A DNA stretch of 64,000 bases from an uncultured Schlesneria sp. (GCA_903904835.1 CAIVEI010000177.1:1-64000); one strand, 5' to 3'; shown: positions 28,968 to 39,080, numbered from the stretch's first letter. Translations and numbers: made by a program. The notes: generated by a model not told the origin, from the sequence alone.

Positions 28968-30410
28968 TTAATCCTGATTCGCGTTCGCAGGAACCACTCC
29001 GGCAGCTTGCATGACCCGTTCAATGGCGGCGATCGAATCAGGCGCGGGTCTGAAGTTGCCTGGACGGTGCCCTTTGGCAATTAACAGCGGCGTCCAATCC
29101 CACTTGTTCTTGCGGTTCCAGACATTGATGTCGGCGTGGCGGTCGGCCAGAAACTGCACAAACCTGGGACGATCTTGATACGCTGCTCCGTGCATCGCGG
29201 TTTCGCCATTTTTGTCCACGTCATTGATATCGGCACCCAGTTCCAGCAACAGCTTCGCCGCTTCTACTGCCTCTTCTTCCGTTCCCGCCGCTTCATCGCC
29301 GTCGCCCAGCGCCCCGACACCAGCCGCTGCCAACAGTGGCGTCGAATTGTCTGCGTTCGACAGACGGGGATCTGCATTCAGTTCAAGCAACAGTCGCATG
29401 AGCGAAATGTCCGCTGTCCGTGCCGCCAGCAGGAACGGTGTCGAACCTGTGGTCGTAAAACGACCGCGTCCCGATTCTCCCTTTTCAAGCCGGATATTGA
29501 CATCCGCGTGATGCTCCACAAGCTGTCGCACAAGATCCAGGCTGTTCAGATTACCCGATCCGATGGGAGGTGGGTCGCCGTCACCGCGAATCGGCTTGCG
29601 AACCCAGGTGACGGCGTGTAGAGCTGCGTAACCCGAGGGCCGATCATTCGGATTGGCACCGGCGTTCAACAGTTCAACAGCAAGCTCAAAATGCCCGTTT
29701 TCGATTGCCAGAATGAGTGGACTGGTAGCCTTTCCATTTTTTCGTTCCGGCTGCATCGTCTCGTTCACTTTAATCCCGGCCTCAAGCAATCTGAGAACCA
29801 CGTCTTTGCGTCCTTCGCGAACAGCGAAAAACAGGGGAGTAAACCCAGACGGAAGCGGAGTGCGAAAGTCGGCACCGGATTTAAGAAGAGCATCGACCAC
29901 TTCGACATGACCGTCGGCGGCGGCCCACATCAGGGCGGTCTGTCCCTTGCGTTCACGAGCGTTGACATCGGCACCGTGCGAAATGAGTGACTTGACCGGC
30001 CCCAGACGGCCCGTACGCGATGCGGTCATCAGAGCCGTTTCGGCTCCGGGGAGTTTCGAATTCGCGTCTGCCCCGGATTCGAGCAACAATTCGACGATGG
30101 CCGCATTGCCATTGGTGCAGGCCAGCGAGAGAGGGGTCACGCTATAGCGGGTCGCGGCTTTGGCGTCAGCGCCTGCCGCGATCAATTGCTTCACTGTCAC
30201 TAAATCGTCGTGGTAGGCAGCCCAGTGAAGCGCCGTCATTCCATCGGCCTGCGGCGCGTTCACATTGGCCTTCTGCTCGAGCAGAGTCTGAATCATTGCC
30301 GAATTCTGATTTTCGGCGGCATCGGCCAAAGGAGCGTCAGCCGCACTGATCGAACTGGAAACGAGCAACAACAAGGCGCAGCCGCAGGCAGCGAGTCGTA
30401 TTTGATTCAT
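28968..30410 (-). CDS. Secreted ankyrin-repeat protein
   Basis: 480 residues. Signal peptide LAACGCALLLLVSSSISAADAP, then about ten ankyrin repeats, for example QADGMTALHWAAYHDDLVTVKQLIAAGADA and RKGQTALMWAAADGHVEVVDALLKSGAD. The repeats probably bind protein partners in the periplasm. The C-terminal segment WDWTPLLIAKGHRPGNFRPAPDSIAAIERVM is often seen at the end of planctomycete proteins of this type. It lies 21 bases downstream of the DUF1552 gene and is third in a likely operon DUF1592-DUF1552-ankyrin, so it probably works with those secreted proteins. Confidence 0.92.
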   Translation of the reverse strand: MNQIRLAACGCALLLLVSSSISAADAPLADAAENQNSAMIQTLLEQKANVNAPQADGMTALHWAAYHDDLVTVKQLIAAGADAKAATRYSVTPLSLACTNGNAAIVELLLESGADANSKLPGAETALMTASRTGRLGPVKSLISHGADVNARERKGQTALMWAAADGHVEVVDALLKSGADFRTPLPSGFTPLFFAVREGRKDVVLRLLEAGIKVNETMQPERKNGKATSPLILAIENGHFELAVELLNAGANPNDRPSGYAALHAVTWVRKPIRGDGDPPPIGSGNLNSLDLVRQLVEHHADVNIRLEKGESGRGRFTTTGSTPFLLAARTADISLMRLLLELNADPRLSNADNSTPLLAAAGVGALGDGDEAAGTEEEAVEAAKLLLELGADINDVDKNGETAMHGAAYQDRPRFVQFLADRHADINVWNRKNKWDWTPLLIAKGHRPGNFRPAPDSIAAIERVMQAAGVVPANANQD

Positions 30411-30431
30411 ATTGAATCGCCTTCTTCAGCT

Positions 30432-31781
30432 TTAGATCGAAATGGGTTTGAAAAGCTCATCAACCTGACCGTTGCTGTCGGCGAACGAGTCCAATCGCAC
30501 GCCGACCTTATCGAGCAGGGTCAGATGCAGATTGGCCAGTGGGGTCGCCTCGCTATGCCGAATATGCCGCCCACCTTGCATGTTCCCGGCCGCACCGCCA
30601 GCAACGATGATCGGCAGGTTGACATGGTCGTGAACATTCGGATTTCCCATCCCGCTGCCGTAGAGGTAGAGCACATGGTCCAGCAGCGATCCGTTTCCTT
30701 CTCGAATGGACTCCAGCTTTTGCAGGAATCCGGCAAACAACGAGACGTGGAATTGATTGATCTTTGCCACCTTTGCGATTTTGTCAGGATCGTTGCCGTG
30801 GTGCGTTAACGGGTGGTGCGGTTCAGAAACGCCGATTTCGGCATAAGTCCGATTGCTGGTTTCTCGCGCCAGTTGAAACGTAATCACTCGCGTGATATCG
30901 GCCTGCAAAGCGAGCACCTGCAAGTCGAACATCAAACGAGCGTGGTCGGCGTAGGATGCCGGAACACCGGTGGGACGATCGAGATCCGGCAGCGGATTCT
31001 CGTCCGCACCCGCTTCTGCCCGCTGGATTCGCCGTTCGACATCGCGGACAGATTCCAGATACTGGTCGACCCGATTGCGATCACCCGGCCCAAGCGACTT
31101 CTGAAGACGAACGAATTCTTCGGTCACGGAATCGAGCAGACTCGACCGCTTCCTGAGCGAAGCGCGGCGATCAGCAGTCCCTCCCACTTCGCCAAACAGG
31201 TTCTCGAACACGATCCGCGGATGAGCTTCCGACGGTAAAGGTGTCGTGGGTGACGACCATGAAAGGTTATTTTGATAGACACAGGCATACCCGTTATCAC
31301 ATTGTCCCACCATGGAGAGCAAATCCATCGAAAGCTCCAGTGAGGGGAGAGGCGTGTCACGGCCGATATGCCTGGCGGCGATCTGATCGACGGTTGTGCC
31401 GAGATGGTAATCCGTGCTTTCTGTCCGCTTGGCCGTCGCCGCACTGAGGAACGCACAGTTCGACGTTGCATGCGTTCCCGGATACGCATTCCGTAACTCC
31501 AGGTTGGAAATCACGGCGACCTTTTTCTTCACGGGCGCGAGCGGGCTGAGTGTCGGCGACAATTCGTCGAGCGTGTCATCTCCGGGTGGAATCCAGCGGG
31601 TCAGATCGCATCCCATCGGCATATACACGAACCCCAGACGACGCAAGCGAGCCGGATTGGCAGGCGTGTCGGCGAGAGCAGTCAGCGAAGGGATCATGGC
31701 GTCCAACAAAGGAAGGGCGAGTGCCGTTCCCGCCCCTCGCAGAAATGTCCGTCGCGGAAGGGCCTTTTTCATGATCATCAT
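30432..31781 (-). CDS. DUF1552 protein, Tat-exported
   Basis: 449 residues of the DUF1552 family, function unknown. A twin-arginine signal (PRRTFLRGAG followed by a hydrophobic stretch) predicts folded export. Family segments: GFVYMPMGCDLTRWIPPGDD, KKVAVISNLELRNAYPGTHATSNCAFLSA and the C-terminal LYLYGSGMGNPNVHDHVNLPIIVAGGAAGNMQGG. The fold is thought to resemble DUF1501/alkaline-phosphatase-like proteins. Its start overlaps the stop of the upstream DUF1592 gene by 4 bases; these families are almost always paired in planctomycetes. Confidence 0.94.
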   Translation of the reverse strand: MMIMKKALPRRTFLRGAGTALALPLLDAMIPSLTALADTPANPARLRRLGFVYMPMGCDLTRWIPPGDDTLDELSPTLSPLAPVKKKVAVISNLELRNAYPGTHATSNCAFLSAATAKRTESTDYHLGTTVDQIAARHIGRDTPLPSLELSMDLLSMVGQCDNGYACVYQNNLSWSSPTTPLPSEAHPRIVFENLFGEVGGTADRRASLRKRSSLLDSVTEEFVRLQKSLGPGDRNRVDQYLESVRDVERRIQRAEAGADENPLPDLDRPTGVPASYADHARLMFDLQVLALQADITRVITFQLARETSNRTYAEIGVSEPHHPLTHHGNDPDKIAKVAKINQFHVSLFAGFLQKLESIREGNGSLLDHVLYLYGSGMGNPNVHDHVNLPIIVAGGAAGNMQGGRHIRHSEATPLANLHLTLLDKVGVRLDSFADSNGQVDELFKPISI

Positions 31782-34147
31782 TGTGATTTCCTCATCTGAA
31801 ACGGCGTGCTCTTGACGATTCCCAAAATCAGGCTCGAGAAACGGTAGTGATCGCTTCGTGCATCGCGCACAATCTGGCGGATGGCAGGGGCATCATAATA
31901 CTCGATACCCCGTCCCAGCCCAAAGATCAGCAGTTTCTCAGTAAGGGTTTGAACAAATAGCTCCGGGTGACTGAGCAGTGCTTGCTCGAGTCCAATGACC
32001 CCATTGAATTCGCGGCCATCGGCAAGGCCGCCGCCGGTGGCGTCGATGGGCAGGCCTGCGTCGGTCTCGCGCCAGCGACCTACCGCGTCAAAATTCTCCA
32101 ACGAAAATCCCACGGGATCCATCTGTTGATGGCAACTGGCGCAGGCGACATTGGCACGATGCTGCTGCAGTCGCTCGCGCATGGAAAGCAAGCTGGAAAC
32201 AGTGTTATCCTGAAGTGCAGGCACGTTGGGTGGCGGAGGTGGTGGTGGCGTGCCAACAAGATTCTGTAGAACCCAGTGGCCCCGAATCACAGGCGACGTG
32301 CGGGTCGCGTACGACGTCACCGTGAGAATACTTCCCTGCCGAAGCAACCCGCCTCGATGACTTCCCTCATCAACCGACACGCGGCGGAACCGACTGCCAT
32401 ACACGTGAAGAATCCCATAATGCCGGGCAAGCCGTTCGTTAAGGTAGGTATACTCAGCCTTGATCAGATCGAGCACGCTACGGTCCTCGCGCAGAATGCT
32501 TTCGAAGAACAACTCGGTTTCCCGACGAAACGCCTGCCGCAAGTTATCGTCGAAATCGGGATACAGTCGCATATCGGGAATCGCCCCCTCCAGATTTCGG
32601 AGGTAAAGCCACTGTCCCGCGAAGTTGTCAACGAGTGACCGCGAGCGGCTGTCCTTCAACATTCTCCGCACCTGGCGTTCGAGCACCTCGGGCTGGCTGA
32701 GTTCACCACGAACGGCCAGATCGAGCAACTCATCGTCGGGCATACTGCTCCAGAGAAAGTACGACAGGCGGGATGCCAGCTCCGCTCCTTCAATACGATA
32801 GAGGGTGTCCGGCGGAAGGCCCAGGGGATCGCGTTCAATGCGAAACAGGAACTGGGGCTTCACTAACAACGAGCTGAGAGCTAATTCAATACCCGCTTCA
32901 AAACCTCGTTCCGCACGTCCCTGCCGGTAGAACTCCAGTGACGAACGCAGATCCTCGTCATCGACTGGTCGCCGATACGCTCGACGGGCCACCTTGGACA
33001 GGATTCGCTTGGCGCAGTCGTCTTCGTCATCGGGGCCTGTAGGCTGGCTGCTGAAAATCCGGTGTCGACTTGCGGTCTCGCCGGGACCTCTCGCTTCGAC
33101 GGGCCCGACAATTGAGATCTCGTAAACGGCTGGCCCAATGCGGGGATGCCGATAGTAGTTGTAATGCACATTCAGCGACTGACGTACGGTTTCCAATAGC
33201 GACGAAGGCTTCTTCAGAAACGCAACCCCCAGTTTGTGAAGACCTGCCGTGACATTCACGCGCGACTTCAGATTCGCATCGATCGATTGATCGCTGGTCC
33301 CCTTTGGGGGTGGCTTGATCGTGAAAAGTTCGACCCGCTCCCGATCCATCAGCACTTCCAGTTCATGAGGCTCGCTGAGACTTTCGATCGCTTCATTGCG
33401 GTCACGCATCAGATGGACCTGAATTTCGTAATCGCCATCCTGCGGGAAATAGTACCGAACAAGGGCACCGCCTCTCGTACCGATCGGAAGTCCATCGACA
33501 TGAGTATCCTGAGTGACATCAGGACGAATTCGCACGATTTCCGCACCGGGTGCTCGCGGAGTAGAACCAACCGCCAGACGGCTGATTTTCTGAGCTGCTG
33601 AGATGTAACGATTCAGCAGAGTTGGGGAGAGATCAGCAACAGTGACGTTGTCAAAACCATGACTTGATTCATCCGCCGGTAGAAGTGACGAGATGTCCGC
33701 CTCCAGTCCCAACAAGTCGCGGATTGTGTTCTGATACTCGCTTCGGTTGAGACGACGGAATGTTTCGGTGCGTCCGGGATTCGGAGATTTCGTCGCGATC
33801 GCATCAAGCGACGACGCCAGAAACGTGATCGCCGTATCAAAGTCGCGTTCCTTCGGACGGGGCGATTGTTTGGGTGGCATCTGTCGCGCAGTCAACTTAC
33901 GGACAACCTTTTCCCAGATTTTCGCATTTTCTTCGATGTCTGCCGCGAGAAGCTTGTCGAGTGCCAGTTCACCCTTCCGAGTCCCGTTGCCGTGGCAGTC
34001 AAGGCAATGTGTCTGAATAAATCGATTGAGGTCCGCAAGACTGGGCGCTTCGTTTGCGGCGGCAGCGGCGGTCGACGGCTCGTCGGCAGTACAGGTTGCA
34101 GCCAGACCCGCCACCACGAGAATGACTGAAATCCAATTGTGAATCAT
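31778..34147 (-). CDS. DUF1587/1595/1592/1588/1585 secreted cytochrome-like protein
   Basis: About 789 residues from the ATG at 34147 (MIHNWISVILVVAGLAATCTADE, a signal peptide, with CAGGG upstream). The frame is open to 34261 with a further hydrophobic stretch. A c-type heme site CLDCHGNGTRKGEL comes first. Then follow DUF1587 (FRRLNRSEYQNTIRDLLGL), DUF1595 (RRAYRRPVDDEDLRS), DUF1592 (SRLSYFLWSSMPDDEL), DUF1588 (RRVSVDEGSHRGGLLRQG, RGHWVLQNLVGTPPPPPPP) and DUF1585 (LTEKLLIFGLGRGIEYYD). These secreted cytochromes are of unknown substrate, perhaps polysaccharide oxidation. First gene of the three-gene unit with DUF1552 and ankyrin. Confidence 0.93.
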   Translation of the reverse strand: MIHNWISVILVVAGLAATCTADEPSTAAAAANEAPSLADLNRFIQTHCLDCHGNGTRKGELALDKLLAADIEENAKIWEKVVRKLTARQMPPKQSPRPKERDFDTAITFLASSLDAIATKSPNPGRTETFRRLNRSEYQNTIRDLLGLEADISSLLPADESSHGFDNVTVADLSPTLLNRYISAAQKISRLAVGSTPRAPGAEIVRIRPDVTQDTHVDGLPIGTRGGALVRYYFPQDGDYEIQVHLMRDRNEAIESLSEPHELEVLMDRERVELFTIKPPPKGTSDQSIDANLKSRVNVTAGLHKLGVAFLKKPSSLLETVRQSLNVHYNYYRHPRIGPAVYEISIVGPVEARGPGETASRHRIFSSQPTGPDDEDDCAKRILSKVARRAYRRPVDDEDLRSSLEFYRQGRAERGFEAGIELALSSLLVKPQFLFRIERDPLGLPPDTLYRIEGAELASRLSYFLWSSMPDDELLDLAVRGELSQPEVLERQVRRMLKDSRSRSLVDNFAGQWLYLRNLEGAIPDMRLYPDFDDNLRQAFRRETELFFESILREDRSVLDLIKAEYTYLNERLARHYGILHVYGSRFRRVSVDEGSHRGGLLRQGSILTVTSYATRTSPVIRGHWVLQNLVGTPPPPPPPNVPALQDNTVSSLLSMRERLQQHRANVACASCHQQMDPVGFSLENFDAVGRWRETDAGLPIDATGGGLADGREFNGVIGLEQALLSHPELFVQTLTEKLLIFGLGRGIEYYDAPAIRQIVRDARSDHYRFSSLILGIVKSTPFQMRKSQ

Positions 34148-34492
34148 GGAACCCTGCCAGGAACGACGTGGAAGTGCCGGGGCCAAAATGGCTGATATAG
34201 CAATTAACAACGCTAACTGAGTATGAAGATAAGATCGGGTGAAATGCAACTTCGCCAACAAGCTGTCAGGAACGAATCGAGAACAAGCTCACGAAAGCGA
34301 GACATGATTTTCTTGCCTCCTGCGTGACGGATTTGAGACTCTTTCGACAGTTTCAAGTCTGACACATTTGTTGGCTTTCACATCATATCGAACGCCGGTA
34401 TTGTCTAACGGCTCAGGCCTCTTCCATTTCAAAGCCATAAATCGTAAGCCTCAGTTCATCGTTGTTTCACGCAACTTATTGAAGGTTAATCA
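34148..34492. other. Divergent promoter region between two secreted cytochrome units
   Basis: 345 bases that separate the minus-strand DUF1592 unit from the plus-strand DUF1553 unit. Part is covered by the possible longer start of the DUF1592 gene. No repeat or RNA was recognised; promoters for both units must lie here. Confidence 0.45.
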
Positions 34493-34966
34493 ATGGACGT
34501 TTTGATCAACACCAGAATTACGAAGATACCTGGACCGACGGTCACGATCGATTGTCCTGCATGCAAAGCCAAGTCTGTCAATGGCGAGTCCGTGCGTCAA
34601 GTTGATCAACTGGAGCTCTTCTATCTGCTGCCATTCATGAAACTGCGAAACACGTTCGTCACCTGTCATGAATGCAACAAGCAATTGATCTGCACCGCAC
34701 CGTTCGATGAGCTGGGCGAACTATCGGTTGACGATCTTTCGCAACACCTCGTTCATCACGTTTCGATTATCAACAAATTCCTGGCGTTAGCCAGTGTGCT
34801 ACTATGTTGGGTCCCTTTTGTGGGACTGTTGCTGGGATGCATCAGCCTGGCCGTGAATTGGCGAATAACCGGTTGGACTAAGAAATTAAGCTACATCGGA
34901 ATTGGTGCCTCTGCGGTACTCACGGCCGCTTTCATGATAATCCTCTCTCTCGCGGGGGTTAAATGA
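34493..34966 (+). CDS. Small zinc-ribbon membrane protein
   Basis: 157 residues. Two pairs of cysteines, C21-P-A-C24 and C58-H-E-C61, look like a zinc ribbon at the cytoplasmic N-terminus. Two transmembrane helices follow at about 94-116 (FLALASVLLCWVPFVGLLLG) and 131-153. I know no named family. The stop overlaps the start of the DUF1553 gene by 4 bases (ATGA), so it is translated together with that secreted cytochrome, which is an unusual first gene for such a unit. It might help assembly or regulation of the system; this is inference. Confidence 0.75.
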   Translation: MDVLINTRITKIPGPTVTIDCPACKAKSVNGESVRQVDQLELFYLLPFMKLRNTFVTCHECNKQLICTAPFDELGELSVDDLSQHLVHHVSIINKFLALASVLLCWVPFVGLLLGCISLAVNWRITGWTKKLSYIGIGASAVLTAAFMIILSLAGVK

Positions 34967-37590
34967 TCTCACGAGTTTCTTCATTTTTCAGCCGACGAAT
35001 CTGTCGACACGGGATATCGGTGCTGACATGGGGATTCGTTTCCCTGATTGTGAACGTTGTCGGCTTGGCGTTTGCTGCCGATTCGTCTGATCCGCATGAG
35101 ATACTGGAAACACACTGCGTTCGCTGCCACGGCGGTACGAGCACCAAAGGAGGGTTGGATCTTACAACTCGTGAGGCGCTATTGCGCGGCGGCGAAAGCG
35201 GAGTAACAGTTGTCCCAGGTGATCCTGATTCCAGCTTGCTGCTGCAGACAATCCGGCACGATCATGAACCGTTCATGCCTTATAAAGAAAACAAACTGTC
35301 AGCGGCATCGATTGAGCAGTTGGCCGCCTGGATCAAGTCTGGAGCACTTTATCGTCGACCGCTCGATAAGACTTCAGGAAAACGGAAATCGGACGCAGGA
35401 TTTGTGCTAACCGAAGTTGATCGGGCACATTGGGCGTTTCAATCGATTGCCCGTGTCCAACCGCCTGTCAACTCGCAACTGTCGACAGCCTGCGAGAACC
35501 CGGTTGATCAATTCATTCTCGACAAGCTGACGTCAGTCGGACTTTCGCCCGCACCAACTGTCAGTCGGACGGTCTTTATTCGACGTGTCACCTTCGATCT
35601 GATCGGGTTACCGCCGACTCCTGCTGAGATCGATGAATTCGTCAACAATCCGTCGCCTTGTGCACACGAGGAGCTGATCGATCGGCTGCTCACTTCGCCT
35701 CATTACGGCGAGCGATGGGGACGACATTGGCTCGACCTGGCTCGGTATGCCGAGTCGGACGGATTCGAACACGATGCGATTCGGCCTCATGCCTGGCGAT
35801 ATCGTGATTATGTGATCCAGTCGCTGAACGATGACAAGCCCTACGATCGTTTTATCCGTGAACAGATCGCGGGTGACGAATTGTGGCCGGATGATGCCGA
35901 GGCGATTACGGCCACCGGGTTTCATCTGCTGGGACCGGATATGGTCGATAGCTCGGATCAGATCCAGCGGCGACATAACACTCTGAATGATATGACCGAT
36001 ACGACGGCACTCGTCTTTCTTGGTCTCACCTTCGGCTGTGCCCGCTGTCACGACCACAAGTTCGAGCCACTTTCCCAGCGCGATTACTACGCATTTCAGG
36101 CATTCTTTACGCCGTCGAAGTTCAACCGAGAGAAATCGATCGCCACGCCCTCACATCGTGAGGCATATGCTGTCGCGATGCGTGAATACAACTCGCACCC
36201 CAAATTGCAGGAACTGATTGCGTTTGAAGCCGCAGCCCGAAAAAGGCTTTTCGAACAAAAAGTGGCTCAACTTTCTGCTGAAGCTCAGACCGCACACCTG
36301 ACGCCGCCGGAACAACGGACGGCAGAGCAATCGAACCTCGTGCTGGAAACAGAAGCCAAAGTGAAAGTTTCTGACAAGGAAATCACAGCGGCTTTGTCCG
36401 CAGATGAAAAACAACGGCAGGCCGAAATCCGCAAAGAAGTCGAAAAGCTACCAAAGCCCCCTGCCCTGCCTGTCACAATGGCGATGGAGTCGGTTAAGGG
36501 ATCAAAAGCAAAAACGTTTTTACTGAATCGTGGCGACTACAATCAGCTTGGTAATGAAGTGACACCCGGTTTCCCGCAAGTTCTTACTGAGCAACTGCGG
36601 CCGGTATCGGGAACATTGAAGACCAGTGTCTCCCCCGCCAGTGTTAACGCGAACGAGCGTGCTGACGAATCATTGAAAAGCACGAGTCGGGTTAATCTGG
36701 CGAATTGGATCGCATCGCCCGACAATCCGTTAACAGCCAGAGTCATCGTCAATCGGATCTGGCAACACCATTTCGGACAGGCTCTTGTTTTAACGCCGAG
36801 CGATTTCGGCACTCATGGTCAGGCACCGTCAAATGCCAGTTTGCTTGACTGGCTCGCCCGCGACTTTATTGCACGGGGATGGAGCATCAAGCAGATGCAT
36901 CGGCTGATGCTGGCATCCGCAACGTATCGACAGGTTTCCCGTCTTGAACACAATTCCTACGCTCATGATGCCCCGGCTTCGATTCGCTCATTGACAGGAA
37001 ATAATCAAATTGAGGCTTGGGCCAAGGGAAACCAACTCGATCCGGATAATCGTCTTTACTGGCGAATGAACCGTATACGACTGGAAGGCGAGGTGATTCG
37101 CGACAGTCTGCTCGCCATCAGCGACCAGATGAATTCGTCGATGAATGGTCCCGGAGTCTCACCGCCGATCCCGAAAGAGTTATTTGCGGGCGCACACGGC
37201 TGGTCGGTCAGCGAACCAAAGTCTCAACATTTTCGTCGAAGTATTTTCATATTTGCTCGCCGAAACCTTCGCTTTCCGTTCATCGAAGTTTTTGATGCGC
37301 CCGACAACAATTTTAGTTGTGCCATGCGTGAACGAAGCACGACCGCACCGCAATCACTGACACTACTCAATTCGAACGAGGTGACAGCCGCTGCGAAATT
37401 AACCGCCCGTCGCCTCAAATACGAATCGACCACGACAGAGCAGCAGGTTGATTCTGCCTACCGATTGGCACTCGGTCGTGCGCCAACCGACAGCGAGCAG
37501 ATCATGGTGGAGAAGTTTTTGATAAACTCACCTTTCGACGAATTCTGCCGCGCTCTCTTTAATCTCAACGAGTTTGTGTATGTCGAATAA
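34963..37590 (+). CDS. PSCyt1/DUF1549/DUF1553 secreted cytochrome protein
   Basis: 875 residues. Signal peptide (about 1-38, ending LAFAAD). Cytochrome-like PSCyt1 domain with CVRCHGG near residue 50 and the MPYKENKLSAASIEQLAAWIKSGA segment. DUF1549 (VDQFILDKLTSVGLSP, TFDLIGLPPTPAEIDEF, HYGERWGRHWLDLARYAESDG) is followed by a Lys/Glu/Ala-rich coiled-coil-like middle. DUF1553 follows (LANWIASPDNPLTARVIVNRIWQHHFG, LDWLARDFIARGWSIKQMHRL, RSTTAPQSLTLLNS). Function is unknown but the family is a hallmark of Planctomycetota, always with a DUF1501 partner as here. Ends 11 bases inside the DUF1501 gene. Confidence 0.95.
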   Translation: MISRVSSFFSRRICRHGISVLTWGFVSLIVNVVGLAFAADSSDPHEILETHCVRCHGGTSTKGGLDLTTREALLRGGESGVTVVPGDPDSSLLLQTIRHDHEPFMPYKENKLSAASIEQLAAWIKSGALYRRPLDKTSGKRKSDAGFVLTEVDRAHWAFQSIARVQPPVNSQLSTACENPVDQFILDKLTSVGLSPAPTVSRTVFIRRVTFDLIGLPPTPAEIDEFVNNPSPCAHEELIDRLLTSPHYGERWGRHWLDLARYAESDGFEHDAIRPHAWRYRDYVIQSLNDDKPYDRFIREQIAGDELWPDDAEAITATGFHLLGPDMVDSSDQIQRRHNTLNDMTDTTALVFLGLTFGCARCHDHKFEPLSQRDYYAFQAFFTPSKFNREKSIATPSHREAYAVAMREYNSHPKLQELIAFEAAARKRLFEQKVAQLSAEAQTAHLTPPEQRTAEQSNLVLETEAKVKVSDKEITAALSADEKQRQAEIRKEVEKLPKPPALPVTMAMESVKGSKAKTFLLNRGDYNQLGNEVTPGFPQVLTEQLRPVSGTLKTSVSPASVNANERADESLKSTSRVNLANWIASPDNPLTARVIVNRIWQHHFGQALVLTPSDFGTHGQAPSNASLLDWLARDFIARGWSIKQMHRLMLASATYRQVSRLEHNSYAHDAPASIRSLTGNNQIEAWAKGNQLDPDNRLYWRMNRIRLEGEVIRDSLLAISDQMNSSMNGPGVSPPIPKELFAGAHGWSVSEPKSQHFRRSIFIFARRNLRFPFIEVFDAPDNNFSCAMRERSTTAPQSLTLLNSNEVTAAAKLTARRLKYESTTTEQQVDSAYRLALGRAPTDSEQIMVEKFLINSPFDEFCRALFNLNEFVYVE

Positions 37591-39052
37591 CGCTTCTGCA
37601 AACCGCCCAGGCAGTTCGTGTTCCGTTGGACTCGATCTTGAACCGAGTTCTCGTCGTGCGTTTCTTCGTCGCACGGGTGGCGGACTTGGAGCCATTGCCC
37701 TGGCGTCATTACTTGGCCAGCAAAATCCACCCGCTTCGGCGGCCTCGCCAGATTCGAATCCGCTTGCTCCCAAGCAGTCGCATTTTCCCGGCAAGGCCGA
37801 GCGAGTTATCTTTTTATTCATGTCGGGCGGGCCGAGTCATGTCGATCTGTTTGATCCCAAACCGGAATTGATCAGACTGGCCGGCCAACCGATTCCTGAA
37901 TCGTTTGGTCACTTTAAAACGCGGCGCGCTGTCGCGAAGAATCAGCTTCTTCCGCCGCGTCGCTCGTATGCCAGGCACGGCGAATGTGGCATGGAGATTT
38001 CCAGCTTTCTCCCGAATATCGCCGAGCAAGCTGATGACCTGTGTTTACTCCGTGGCTGCTATGGCGACAGCGTGACGCATCCCGAGTCCGTCTATTTAAT
38101 GAACACTGGCACGATTCTGATGGGTAAACCAAGCCTCGGTGCATGGGCCACCTATGGACTGGGAACCGAAAACCAGAATATGCCAGCGTTTGTCGTCATG
38201 CCCGATCCCTCGGGGTGGGTTAAAGGAGGTGCACCGGCCTGGGGCAATGGTTTTCTGCCAGCCACGTATCAAGGCACGATCCTGCGCGGCGGTTCACAGC
38301 CGATTTTGAATCTTAATCGCCCGAGTGACGTCAGTCCGCAACAACAGCTAGCCACGGTCAACCTGATCAACCAACTGAATGGCGAACATCTTCCCGCAGA
38401 CGAAGAAAGCTCGGAACTAACCGCTCGCATGGCCGCATACGAACTCGCCTTTCGCATGCAATCTCATGCCCCCGAAGTCGTCGACATTTCGCACGAGACC
38501 CAAGCCACAAGCGAGCTTTATGGATTGAATCACAAAACGACTGCCGAGTTTGGTCGGCGTTGTCTGTTCGCAAGACGAATGCTCGAACGTGGCGTGCGGT
38601 TTGTCGAACTTTACTGTGGAGATACAAACGGCTGGGATGCTCATAGCGATGTGGATGGCAACCATACGGCCCTTTGTGCTCAAAGCGACCTCCCCGTGGC
38701 GGGTTTACTGAAGGATTTGAAACAACGAGGTCTGCTTGATTCAACGCTTGTGATCTGGGGCGGCGAGTTTGGTCGGATGCCGATGAGTGAAGGTTCAAAC
38801 GGTCGCGACCATAACCCGCATGGTTTCTCGATGTGGCTGGCGGGCGGGGGCATCAAAGGTGGCCAGGTCATTGGCGCAACGGATGAGGTTGGTCTTCGTG
38901 CGGTAGAAGATCGAATGCATCCCCATGACATTCACGCGACGATTCTGCATCTACTGGGGCTCGATCACACGCGTTTGACGTTTCGGCACAATGGTCGAAA
39001 CGAACGACTGACAGACGTTGCTGGGAATGTCATTCAGAAGGCTTTGGCTTGA
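37580..39052 (+). CDS. DUF1501 protein, Tat-exported
   Basis: 490 residues from the ATG at 37580; a TTG two codons earlier is less likely. The Tat-like signal SRRAFLRRTGGGLGAIALASLLG is followed by the family segment VIFLFMSGGPSHVDLFDPKPEL. Further segments are FVELYCGDTNGWDAHSDVDGNHTALC and VIWGGEFGRMPMSEGSNGRDHNPHGFS, near the C-terminus. The fold is related to alkaline phosphatase/sulfatase, with His and Asp residues in metal-site-like positions. It overlaps the DUF1553 gene by 11 bases, so both are made from one message and probably act together outside the cytoplasm. Confidence 0.95.
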   Translation: MSNNASANRPGSSCSVGLDLEPSSRRAFLRRTGGGLGAIALASLLGQQNPPASAASPDSNPLAPKQSHFPGKAERVIFLFMSGGPSHVDLFDPKPELIRLAGQPIPESFGHFKTRRAVAKNQLLPPRRSYARHGECGMEISSFLPNIAEQADDLCLLRGCYGDSVTHPESVYLMNTGTILMGKPSLGAWATYGLGTENQNMPAFVVMPDPSGWVKGGAPAWGNGFLPATYQGTILRGGSQPILNLNRPSDVSPQQQLATVNLINQLNGEHLPADEESSELTARMAAYELAFRMQSHAPEVVDISHETQATSELYGLNHKTTAEFGRRCLFARRMLERGVRFVELYCGDTNGWDAHSDVDGNHTALCAQSDLPVAGLLKDLKQRGLLDSTLVIWGGEFGRMPMSEGSNGRDHNPHGFSMWLAGGGIKGGQVIGATDEVGLRAVEDRMHPHDIHATILHLLGLDHTRLTFRHNGRNERLTDVAGNVIQKALA

Positions 39053-39080
39053 AGCTTGCGAACCAAGCGGGGGGGCGGGC

